This document shows positions 54,985-64,000 of a stretch of DNA of 64,000 bases, piece by piece. Origin of the DNA: Macrosoma leucophasiata (Eukaryota; Arthropoda; Insecta; Lepidoptera; Hedylidae); the NCBI GenBank assembly GCA_036365455.1, contig JAWQUS010000011.1, positions 6,282,001 to 6,346,000 of the forward strand, in the 5' to 3' direction. The notes under the pieces were generated by a model. The model did no database searches. It was not told the origin of the DNA and saw nothing but the letters and a program-made list of their open reading frames with translations. Both the position numbers and the translations under genes were made by a program. The stretch's first letter is position 1, and every line of letters starts with the position of its first letter.

Positions 54985-55600
54985 CCCTTGCAGAAAGAGC
55001 CGCGTTAATTAGCCTCGTGAAAAGCTATTAATGAATAAGACAAAAGACACCGAGGTTTTTATGGAAGACAGCGCGACGGAGACGACGAAAATTTTACGAA
55101 GTATCACAGAAAAACTGGCGAAGAAAATAAGTCTTGGATGCATAATTGGACGCGTAAATATTGAAAATAATGATTATTGAGCACAGAACACTTTTTAAAT
55201 AACTAATTCATAGTATACATCATCATCATTTCAGCAAAAAGACGTCCACCGCTGAACAAAGACCTCCTCCAAAGAATGCAACAACGAACAGTCCTGGGCC
55301 GCCCTCATCCAGCGATTGCCCGCGACCTTCACCAGGTCGTCGGTCCATGTTGTAGGAGGCCTGCTTACGTTTCGTTTTCCACTGTACCTACATGTTACAA
55401 GCAAAATACTTAATTTTTTAAAGATCGCATCCCAACCTCTCCTCTAAAACAAAAAGCGCGTTAATTAGTCTCGTGCAAAGCTATTAATCAATGAGACAAA
55501 AGACAACGAGGTCTCCATGAAAAAGGGCGCAACGAAGACGACGGAATTATACGGAGTATCACAGACAAACTGCCGACGAAAATATAATATCTTGGGACGA
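54985..55600. repeat. Diverged direct duplication, period about 458 bp (region G)
   Basis: Copies at about 54,985-55,140 and 55,443-55,598 share gcgttaattag, ctcgtg, aaagctattaat, agacaaaagaca, cgaggt, gaagacgacg, cggagtatcacag and gacgaaaata blocks. An RTE fragment lies between them. Confidence 0.75.
55217..55385 (-). mobile_element. RTE-type LINE 3' fragment
   Basis: catcatcatttcagc tail, then gacgtccaccgctgaacaaa, gacctcctccaaagaatgc, ccagcgattgcccgcgacct, tcaccaggtcgtcggtcca and gtaggaggcctgcttacgtt, the well-known RTE end in reverse orientation. Confidence 0.75.
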
Positions 55601-56257
55601 AATAATGTATTTTTTTATACGAGGCAACAAAACTTTATCTCTCATAACAAACAGTACTTTTAAGAGTAAAAAAATACTTAGACGGAGGAAGTCTTAAGAG
55701 AGTTGAAGCTTTATAAATAATAAGCAGTTCGCTTACATCGCACCGTTCTCGCTGCCGCCCGCAAAAGACTGACATCCAGATTAAAGCCTGCTGTATGTCA
55801 TTGGAGAAGAATATATCATAATCGCTCGGTACGCGGCGGTATCCAGCGTTCGCTGTGGCGGCAGTTTTGTCGCGGTACGCCCCTTTACCATTCTAAAAAA
55901 GTATACTCAGCTTGAATTATTAGCGGTGAACAGATAAGTACCGTAGAGACCCTTCGCATTCACCAATAAGGCAACACTTTCAATAAACAAAAGACAGAAT
56001 TCATGATATGCAGATCGTCAAACAAAATCTTCACAACAAAAGACAAACGTTTAGGAGATGGGAAAGTGGTAAATATGCGATGATCGAACCGTGAAATGGC
56101 GGATTACTTGGGGCATCGGTCCTTATCGATGCCCCAAGATAACTATATGCATAATACCCGACAGAAGTAAGCAGTGATGTAAATACATTCATTCATGCAT
56201 GCTTGCACGCACTAATTATTTTTTGTCCCTTAATATTAATAGGATCTACAACATATT
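55601..56257. other. No feature seen apart from a small hairpin
   Basis: At about 56,108-56,145 cttggggcatcggt and atcgatgccccaag form a 14-bp inverted repeat with a short loop. Confidence 0.35.
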
Positions 56258-56350
56258 GTATGTATCTTCACACCAAGTCCCCAAGGCAAAAGGTGTGGAG
56301 CACCAGATATCCTAGTCCCGACACACCTCCCGTGCTTCACATTCATGGAA
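56258..56350 (-). mobile_element. RTE-like LINE 3' end, diverged
   Basis: gtatcttcacaccaagtccc, gtgtggagcaccagatatcc and cacacctcccgtgcttcac. Confidence 0.6.
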
Positions 56351-56494
56351 AATATTGCCCATCCCGAAAGACACCACTATGAATTTAAACCTACCAAGGG
56401 CAAATCAGGCTCAACTTCACAATTGTTTTCACTGGTAGTGTAGTTCCAGTGTCGGACAAGGACACAGGCATCACCGCATCACTTAATATATCCT

Positions 56495-56695
56495 GCTGTC
56501 AAATGGTAATATTCAGTCATCGTGTTCCGATTAGATGGTAGATGTATAACATCAAATATCACAGAGGCAAAACAACTTAAGCCTCAGAGCTGGCAACACA
56601 TTGCATATTGACCAGTTTTAGTGACAAAGTCTACAGGCTAGATTCATCACTAAACATCTATGCGAACTGCCCGTTTGTTTGCCACCATCAATGTT
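56495..56695 (-). repeat. R3 repeat, diverged copy
   Basis: Complement blocks: tcaaatggtaatattcagtc, atcgtgttccgattagatgg, gtctacaggctagattc and cgtttgtttgccacc. Confidence 0.5.
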
Positions 56696-57214
56696 TTAAA
56701 AATTTTACTACGTAACCTTCATTTGCCTAAGACCTCCATAATTTCGTGAATGATTTACGAGTGAGTAGGTACCAACAACTCAATCGGTCCAGTATTCAGC
56801 AAACTGGTTATGACAGACAGACAGACACACAAGTTAATTTCATATAGAGTTCCGTTTCTAACATTTTGTATGGAACACTTAAAATGCTCAATATAATTTT
56901 TCCAATCTAGTGATTTATCCCGTTACCTTAAGAACAGCTGCTAAGTCACCAAGTCAGCCTAATTTTACGGGCCGTTGTTGTCCAACACATAACATTTAAT
57001 CGGACCCGCTTGTTGAGGGGAACGAACGTTGATATTGAAACATTTTATGAGGCAATCTAAAATTTATTAGATGCGATCAGAATTTTTTACTTCTCCGAGT
57101 TTTACGACACTCACTTCAACAGTTTCTGTGAAAACTCGGCAGAACAACTGACAAGATTAAGAAGTTAAAGGAGCTAAGTTCTTGTGAAGTAAGGAAGCTA
57201 GAATTTCCATTTTT
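56696..57214. other. No feature seen
   Basis: AT-rich sequence with a short (GACA)n tract near 56,813. Confidence 0.3.
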
Positions 57215-57482
57215 TTATGTAATAGAAGTGGCAAACAAGCATGCAGTTCACATTGAAGTGATGACTGCACCCTATAGACACTTACACAAAGATCAGGTCA
57301 AAATGCAGTTACCTTACCACTCCGAAGGCCTAAGGTGTTTTGCCTCTGTGCCGGAAATTACAGGGCCATACATTACCACCTGACTGGAAATTGATAGTGC
57401 TGAACACTACCATTTAGCGGCAAGTATATTAGGAAATGCAGTTTTGTCAACGCCCGCGACCTCCGTGACTGGAGTTCTATCA
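57215..57482 (+). repeat. R3 repeat, near full length
   Basis: agtggcaaacaagcatgcag to gcgacctccgtgactggagt with all intermediate R3 blocks. Confidence 0.7.
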
Positions 57483-58139
57483 ATCAATAATGTTTCTTCT
57501 TACATTATAAAGACGTAAGGAAGAGAATTTGTGTGAACAAGAATATTGGTCTGAAATTAAAATGCATTCTCTGGTGGTCCGGATATGTACAAGGAATGTA
57601 GGATGTTTTGTAGCTTTATATTCTACTGAAATAGTTTTTTTGCGTTTAATTAAATACGAGTATAGATCAGGGAATACATATTTAACCTTTATTTAGATAC
57701 ACCTACATAAGATGTGTACCAGCTCTCAGAATAAGGTTAAAAGATAGAACGACTAAATTTTCAATACAGCTGTTAATTTAGCTGTTCCTTTAAATGACTA
57801 CAGACCTACCTGTATTTAAATGTTCGCTATCCAAGAATAACATTCAAAATACCACGTAAACTACAGTATACGTACAATAAGAGTACGATTATTACGTCGT
57901 TATGACATCCTCGCGCGGGGATTAGAACAGCGATTGGCTTAATAGCATCGATAACGTTAACGTGCTCAGAGGCAACCATTCACACTACACTGTGGTTACC
58001 TTGCGAATGGTGTAGGTATTAACCACTTATCTGGAGTATATCGAACGTGAAGGCCGTACTTCTATATTTAGGTTATAGGAAACCTATAACCAAAGTATTC
58101 TCATTGAAGAAAACAATACACTATTAAATTCCAAAACGA
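57483..58139. other. No feature seen
   Basis: AT-rich sequence without recognised feature. Confidence 0.3.
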
Positions 58140-59012
58140 GTCTATCAATAGAGTTGCCAACTTACAAAAAAAAATGTTTGAATGCTACGGAGAAACAAAA
58201 ATTCGATACGACCGGATGACCCAAGAATACGACTTTTATTGGTGGTAGATTTCCAGTGCAGAGACTCGAGGGCGTAGGCACCACCGCATTACCTAATCTA
58301 TCTGCCGCCAAATGGTAGTGTTCAACGCTATTGTGTCCCGATTAGATGGTAATCTATGGCCCTGTAATAACTATCAGAGACATAACATTATTCAAACCTA
58401 AAAACTACGGAACCATAAGGCGCGTGGTCCGACACGCACTAGACCGTTTTTTTTTTTGAGGTACGGACCCTTATTAAACAATTATAACGTAAATTTAAAA
58501 CTGAAAATGTCGAAAGAGTTGCAAACTCGCAAGAAGACGGCTACGGAGAAACAAAAAGCCGATACTGACGCAACAAATATGACATTGCTATTGTCTCAGC
58601 TCCGTCAGCTAAAAATAACAACGTGCGACTTAAGACTCGGTACCAAGCTCTTAAATTATGCGGCATAAAGAAGAGACAATTCGAGCTAGGCATTTAACCG
58701 GAGAAACGCGACAGTGAAATTAATTAGTTTATTATTTTAATAATTATAAAACAAGATTCGTTTTTCGGAATTGAATTTTATGAAGCTATTTTCATGGCGT
58801 AAGTGGTTAATTTTAACTCTGATGTAAAAGCGAATTGGCTGTGACAGACGGTCGAGTGATCATATAAAGGATCCGTTTTTTCTTTTTGAGGTACTGAACC
58901 CCAAAATACAATAAAACATTCATAACATTTTTGCCAATGAAACTGTCTAAACGGTTGCCAACTCGCAAGAAGACCGTTTGGATGCTACGGAAAAACAAAG
59001 ATTACAAAATAC
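58140..59012 (+). repeat. Three direct copies of a small module beside the minisatellite
   Basis: A module gagttgccaactcgcaagaa, gac.. then gctacggagaaacaaa recurs near 58,150, 58,516 and 58,952. The second and third are preceded by tttttgaggtacggaccc-type sequence. In the second the plus frame reads MSKELQTRKKTATEKQKADT and runs 70 codons. A similar peptide start is visible in the third before the minisatellite, but the first is broken. An R3 fragment (58,240-58,400, minus) lies between copies one and two. Confidence 0.6.
58240..58400 (-). repeat. R3 repeat fragment
   Basis: Complement: ggcgtaggcaccaccgcatt, acctaatctatctgccgcca, aatggtagtgttcaacg and tggtaatctatggccctgta. Confidence 0.6.
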
Positions 59013-59019
59013 TGACGAA

Positions 59020-60091
59020 ATACTGACGACTACGCTGGGCGTCGGGACGCTGGGCGTCGGGACAGTGGGCGTCAGGCCGGTCGGCGTCGGGACGCTGGGC
59101 GTCGGGTCGCAGGGCGTCGGGACGCTGGGCGTCGGGACGCTGGGCGTCGGGACGCTGGGCGTCGGGACGCTGGGCGTCGGGACGCTGGGCGTCGGGACGC
59201 TGTGCGTCGGGACGCTGGGCGTCGGGACGCTGTGCGTCGGGACGCTGGGCGTCGGGACGCTGGGCGTCGGGACGCTGGGCGTCGGGACGCTGGGCGTCGG
59301 GACGCTGGGCGTCGGGACGCTGGGCGTCGGGACGCTGGGCGTCGGGACGCTGGGCGTCGGGACGCTGGGCGTCGGGACGCTGGGCGACGGGACGCTGGGC
59401 GTCGGGACGCTGGGCGTCGGGACGCTGGGCGTCGGGACGGTGGGCGTAGAGAGGCTCGGCGTCGGGACGCTTGGCGTCGGGACGCTCAGCGTCGGAACGC
59501 TCGGCGTCGGGACGCTGGGCGTCGGGACGCTCGGCGTCGGGACGCTCGACGTCGTTACGCTGGGCTTCGCAACGCAGGGCGTAGGGACGCTGGGCGTCGG
59601 GACCCTGGGCGTCGGGACGCTGGGCGTCGGGACGCTGGGCGTCGGGACGCTGGGCGTCGGGACGCTCGGCGTCGGGACGCTCGGCGTCGGGACGCTCGGC
59701 GTCGGGAGGCTCGGCGTCGGGACGCTGGGCGTCGGGACGCTCGGCGTAGAGACACTCGGCGTCGGGACGCTCTGCGTCGGGAGGCTCGACGTCGTTACGC
59801 TGGGCGTCGCAACGCAGGGCGTAGGGACGCTGGGCGTCGGGACCCTGGGCGTCGGGACGCTGGGCGTCGGGGACGCTGGGCGTAGAGACGCTCGGCGTCG
59901 GGACGCTGGGCGTCGGGACGCTGGGCGTCGGGTCGCTGGGCGTCGGGACGCTGGGCGTCGGGACGCTGGGCGTCGGGACGCTGGGCGTCGGGACGCTGGG
60001 CGTCGGGACGCTGGGCGTCGGGACGCTGGGCGACGGGACGCTGGGCGTCGGGACGCTCGGCGTCTGGACGCTCGGCGTCGGGACGCTCGGC
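59020..60091 (+). repeat. G-rich 15-bp minisatellite, about 71 units
   Basis: Unit gtcgggacgctgggc with variants (ctcggc, gtagaga, gggtcgc). A variant block gtcgttacgctgggc..cgcaacgcagggcgtaggga occurs at 59,551 and 59,791, i.e. duplicated 240 bp apart (16 units). Every 15-bp unit is free of stops in all six frames, so the long frames here (378, 227 and 66 codons) are expected from the period alone. One extra G at about 59,872 switches the plus frame from GVGTL to RRDAG repeats without ending it. The plus strand repeatedly contains G3N5G3N4G3N5G3, a canonical quadruplex pattern. Confidence 0.95.
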
Positions 60092-60426
60092 GATTCAGTT
60101 TTCAGAAATACTGAACTGCTAATTATCTATACTTATAATAAAACTGTAGAAGTGTAAATTCTGTACATTAAAAATATTCAAAAAATAAATACTGTACAAG
60201 ATATATATACATGTTACAAGATCGACACCGAACACAGATATAGGATTAGAAAAATTTTTGTCTGTCTGTCTGTCTGGCTGTCTGTTTGTTCAAGCATCAC
60301 ACAAAATCTACCTGTCCGATTACGATGAAACTTGATATAACTATTCTTTTACCTTTGGCACATACAATTTTCGGACGGAAAATTGTCTGTTTGTGCACGC
60401 TAATTTCAGAAATAGCTTATCCGATT
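60092..60426 (+). repeat. Left arm of a perfect 335-bp inverted repeat
   Basis: Starts gattcagttttcagaaatac directly after the minisatellite and ends agcttatccgatt. Base for base the reverse complement of 61,207-61,541. From about 60,126 it reads tctatacttataataaaac, resembling a lepidopteran Helitron 5' end, then a (TCTG)n tract and gcacgctaatttcagaaat. Confidence 0.93.
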
Positions 60427-60569
60427 TTCAGTTTCACTAATATATTGTGGTAAGTTTTACTAAACATTGAGCGTTTGTTTCGTGTCAATCGGTTCAGAAA
60501 TAAAAAAGTTATGACAATTTAAAGAATCAAATCAAATATTTTTAACTATTCTGTATCTATCTTCTATCT

Positions 60570-60780
60570 TTTAGGGGGTTTCGTACCTAAAAGGTACAAA
60601 CGGACCCTGCGGATTACGAATTCTCCGCTGTCTGTCTGTCTGTCCGTCCATCCGTCTGTCTGACACTAGGCTGTACCTATCTCATAAATAGTGATAGCTA
60701 GAAAGCTAACATTTTCACAAATTATATATTTCTGTTACCGCTATAAAGACAAAATTAATTACTAAAAATAAGAAAATGAA
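60570..60780 (-). repeat. Dispersed aggtacggaaccc-type repeat in the spacer
   Basis: ggggtttcgtacctaaaagg, ccctgcggattacgaattct, ccgctgtctgtctgtctgtc and atctcataaatagtgatagc, in reverse orientation to 15,869. Confidence 0.6.
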
Positions 60781-60995
60781 AATATTAAGGGATGTGCGTT
60801 TAAACACGTAATCAGACATTTTTCGCAATCCTAGCAGCCTGTGTGTATCCCCGATGGCCATACGTCTAATATCGTGTACAGAGAAACATTACTGCAAAGT
60901 AGAATTTTTTAGTTACCCAAAAGTGTTTATGATCCAAAATTAACGAAAATGTGTATCCAAAAGCGCTGCCCAATTTCACAAAGCCACTATTCCAC

Positions 60996-61186
60996 GCTCA
61001 GCGTCTCGACGCCCAGCGTAACGACGCCGAGTGTCCCGACGCCGAGAGTCCCGACGCCGAGCGTCCCGACGCCCAGCATCCCGACGCCCAGCGTCCCGAC
61101 GCCCAGCGTCCCGACGTCGAGCGTCCTGACGCCCAGTGTCCCGACGCCCAGTGACCCTACGCCCTGCGTTGCGACGCCCAGCGGAT
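60996..61186 (-). repeat. Second minisatellite block, inverted, about 12-13 units
   Basis: C-rich on the plus strand; its complement is the same 15-bp unit and includes the rare variants gtcgttacgctgggc and gtcgcaacgcagggcgtagg found in the main array, so the two blocks have a common source. Confidence 0.9.
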
Positions 61187-61206
61187 AAGTTATCGGATCG
61201 GTAAGT

Positions 61207-61541
61207 AATCGGATAAGCTATTTCTGAAATTAGCGTGCACAAACAGACAATTTTCCGTCCGAAAATTGTATGTGCCAAAGGTAAAAGAATAGTTATATCA
61301 AGTTTCATCGTAATCGGACAGGTAGATTTTGTGTGATGCTTGAACAAACAGACAGCCAGACAGACAGACAGACAAAAATTTTTCTAATCCTATATCTGTG
61401 TTCGGTGTCGATCTTGTAACATGTATATATATCTTGTACAGTATTTATTTTTTGAATATTTTTAATGTACAGAATTTACACTTCTACAGTTTTATTATAA
61501 GTATAGATAATTAGCAGTTCAGTATTTCTGAAAACTGAATC
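61207..61541 (-). repeat. Right arm of the perfect 335-bp inverted repeat
   Basis: Exact reverse complement of 60,092-60,426, 780 bp away. Outer flank acagatttttgg shows no target duplication with the left flank gacgctcggc. Confidence 0.93.
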
Positions 61542-61631
61542 ACAGATTTTTGGAATATATTGAATTTGTTTGTTTATTATTTGATCTCGACGTCTCGACC
61601 AATCTCGACGTAATTTGACAAACAGGATACA

Positions 61632-61941
61632 GTAACTTCACGCCTGTAATCCCCGCCGAAGGGGTAGGCAGAGGTAAATGCATGCATTCAAGCATACATG
61701 CAAACACCCACGATTCGCCGGTTACGTTTTGGCCCATGTAACAGGTGGCGAGCCTGTTGATATCTCCGGGCACATTACCAAACTTCGAGGTACTGGGAAA
61801 TTTCCAGAGAATGTAAAAATTCCAATAGAACCAGAGATAAAGAACTTTACACCATTATCTCTGATAACCCCCTACCCGGGAATCGAACCCAGGACCTCAG
61901 CGTAGTAGTATTGGCCTGCTACCACTAAGCTACCGAGGCAG
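61632..61941 (-). mobile_element. SINE-A, near full length
   Basis: gtaacttcacgcctgtaatc tail to ctaccgaggca head on the plus strand; 3 extra bases (gcc) sit in the tail hairpin region. Confidence 0.83.
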
Positions 61942-62399
61942 GAATCAGTCATTTATAGAATTGTACATTTCAATAATCGGTCATTTCTAAACTATGTAGT
62001 CATTTCGCGAATCAGTCATTCCTAGACTAAGCCAAATTATCTTGCTCTTTAACAACCATCCCGATATATATATATGTCCAACAACGTCTTCAAGTTTCTT
62101 TGCTCTAATTAGTCCGCCTCCATTGTTTTAATGTTCACCGGTGTAAATAAACGGTTGTGCTACTTCAAGACAAATTGCTAGTCGTCTCAGTAATTAAAGT
62201 CGCGTCTCACCCAATGTCGTCATTTCAGTGCCGAGTTTGTCTGGCACTCGCATTGCTCCCTTGTTACGTACGCAAAGAACTAACTACAATTAGTTCTGCT
62301 AACTTTCCGCCTATATTTATTCGATGCTGTAGGCAGAGGTACAATATGAACTATCAGGGAAAAGTCCGGTAGTATAAGACGTTATTAGGGTCTTTTTAA
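61942..62399. other. No feature seen
   Basis: A short motif aatcagtcattt/aatcggtcattt/aatcagtcattc repeats at about 61,943-62,022; otherwise nothing recognised. Confidence 0.3.
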
Positions 62400-62560
62400 T
62401 GCCACTAGTGATTAAAAATACAGTTAGCCACGAAGTATCATGAAGTGGTTAAAAATACAGTTTACACTGATGGTGAAAACGGTAGCCTATAAACATTTAC
62501 ATTAACCGGAGACTTCAATGTAGATGCGTTGCCATACTTCAGGTATTAATGGTAATAGGA
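62400..62560 (+). repeat. R3 repeat, diverged fragment
   Basis: gtggttaaaaatacagtttaca, ggtagcctataaacatttac and caatgtagatgcgttgccat. Confidence 0.45.
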
Positions 62561-63654
62561 TTCGTGTAAAATATAAACAAGTGCAGAAACCCTAACGTAA
62601 AAAAAAACAAATAAATCCTATTTGAAGTTTATCAAGCCTTTTAAGCTACATATTGTGGCTTAACAGAGTTGAAACGGCTCCTTATCAAGCTTAAGAATTC
62701 ATTATGTAGACATAGTATTGTGAATGACATAAAGTTTTCTTAGCTTATTTTGTTGAGGAAGAATATTTTAGAATGGTTCGTTATTTTATTTTACTCTGTT
62801 GTACACAAAAACAAAACGATGAAACTCGCAAAGCTTAAAACACATTTATCTCCGTTCGTATTTTGATTTAAGTGAAAAGTTACGAACGATAAAATCGCTA
62901 CGTGTTTGTTTAAAAGTGTAGATTCTTACTCGGCAATACAAGTTTCGAAACAAGTATAAAAGTTTTGATATTTTATTTCGATGTCAATGAAATGAAAACC
63001 GTTCGGTGCTGGGATTCAATTAAGATAGAAGACTCTTTTATTGCCATGCGAATTCAAAATTATTAAAAAAAAACATTTATATGGTCGAGTACGGTCGTAT
63101 TTAGATTTATAGACCACGGGTTGGTATCATTTTGTTGCGTAGTAAATCCCTTAATATTGTCTCCTTAATGTTGTATCCCTTAATAAGTTACAACATTTTT
63201 ATTATTTTTCATGAGGGTCCAAAAAGAAATTCAATAGGTTACAATATCTACAGTTGGTTAAAGGACATTGAAGATTATTTTGCTTCACTAGCATCGAATT
63301 TCGTACAACTGACTAATATTAAATCTATAACTTCCAAAATGTATGAAATAAAACATGGCTTCCTGCTGACAAGTCCACGATATAATAATGTTCAGTGAAA
63401 TATAACCCACAAATTCGAGAACATTATGCCTATTAACATTTCTCTTTTGTACTAGTCAAAGCTTGGCATTGAGACGGTAAGCCATAGCTTAATGTGGCGC
63501 TAGAGAGCATCTAAATAATAAGTATGGGTCTTAACAATCCACAAAAAATTACGCGTAAGGCTCTTTTAGCACCAAATAAATAGAGACGGTAAAAGAAAAA
63601 AAAATAGAAACTAAGTACGAGTATATTTTGTTATCTTTGCCAAATATTGGATAC
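62561..63654. other. No feature seen
   Basis: AT-rich; an 88-codon plus frame at 63,132-63,398 has no recognisable motif. Confidence 0.28.
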
Positions 63655-63840
63655 TAGCTGTTGCCCGCGGCTTGGGCCGAGTGGATGTCGTTTTATAAAT
63701 AACTAAGTAGCCTATGTTGTTTCTCGAAGTCAGCTCTATCTCTGTACCAAATTTCATTAAAATCGGTTCAGTCGTTTGGACGTGAAAAGGTGACAGACAG
63801 ACAGACAGAGTTACTTTATCATTTATAATATTAACAGTAA
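63655..63840 (+). repeat. Common lepidopteran ctagctgttgcccgcgg-type repeat
   Basis: actagctgttgcccgcggct, gtagcctatgttgtttctcg, accaaatttcattaaaatcg and gttcagtcgtttgg, then gacagacagacagac; a frequent lepidopteran interspersed repeat related in design to R7. Confidence 0.6.
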
Positions 63841-63886
63841 GTAGGGAAGTAGGGATTATTATGCTATTGTATTTTTTATTATTCAT

Positions 63887-63945
63887 ATATGTATCTTCAC
63901 GCCATGTCCCTAATGGGGTAGGCAGAGAGTGTAGAGCGCCATAGA
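63887..63945 (-). mobile_element. RTE-like LINE 3' end, short
   Basis: tatgtatcttcacgccatgt, ccctaatggggtaggcagag, agtgtagagcgcca. 5'-truncated to about 60 bp. Confidence 0.65.
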
Positions 63946-64000
63946 TTTATTATTCAAATCTAGATAAATAGTTTTTATAGGTTCATTTATGTTAATATCA

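Noticed and set aside
59202..59885. 227-codon RRDAG-repeat and 66-codon SRRPA-repeat frames as proteins
   Set aside because: They are other readings of the same stop-free 15-bp minisatellite; no motif, no start context, and frame-shifting indels are tolerated.
60092..61541. Ordinary DNA transposon with 335-bp terminal inverted repeats
   Set aside because: No target duplication, no transposase, and the arms contain a Helitron-like end plus flanking DNA; left as unresolved inverted duplication.

Overview
The window is AT-rich animal nuclear DNA and looks like a moth or butterfly (Lepidoptera). The evidence is the dense population of repeat types familiar from that order: tRNA-derived SINEs, 3' ends of RTE-like LINEs, Helitron ends, 'ctagctgtgcccgcgacttcg' elements, aggtacggaaccc elements, GACA/GACG tracts and frequent acctacct motifs. 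There is no bacterial or viral gene organisation. No rRNA gene, functional tRNA gene or CRISPR array was seen. Species-level identity cannot be read from the sequence.

Almost everything recognisable is mobile or duplicated DNA. 0-7 kb: a 5S-rRNA-derived SINE, tRNA SINEs and scattered fragments. 7.9-10.5 kb: seven diverged tandem units. 13.0-14.5 kb: an internally deleted Ty3/gypsy element with 226-bp LTRs. 18.9-20.0, 25.7-26.7, 27.5-28.6, 34.5-38.4, 51.8-53.0 and 55.0-55.6 kb: independent diverged local duplications. 23.4-23.9 and 31.3-33.5 kb: nested MITEs, SINEs and a LINE end. 44.16-48.39 kb: a complete Ty1/copia retrotransposon on the minus strand (identical 111-bp LTRs, AAAAC target duplication, copia-type primer site), whose polyprotein is broken by one frame change. 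58.1-61.55 kb: a composite structure in which a 1.07-kb G-rich 15-bp minisatellite is followed by two perfect 335-bp inverted repeats; the spacer holds a second, oppositely oriented piece of the same minisatellite.

The one host gene I can support is short: a terminal exon on the minus strand at 48,908-49,125 encoding a complete Kunitz/BPTI domain with exact cysteine spacing. It has a plausible splice acceptor, and its stop codon overlaps an AATAAA poly(A) signal. Its upstream exon is not securely located; two weak candidates are given. The copia element sits about 0.5 kb beyond the end of this gene.

Functional links visible in the sequence: one SINE family carries a 3' tail matching the 3' end of an RTE-like LINE present in seven fragments, so the two probably share retrotransposition machinery. 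Four 5S-SINE copies have clear or near-perfect 12-13-bp target duplications. The overall picture is a gene-poor, repeat-rich stretch, perhaps intronic or intergenic, with one small secreted-inhibitor gene.
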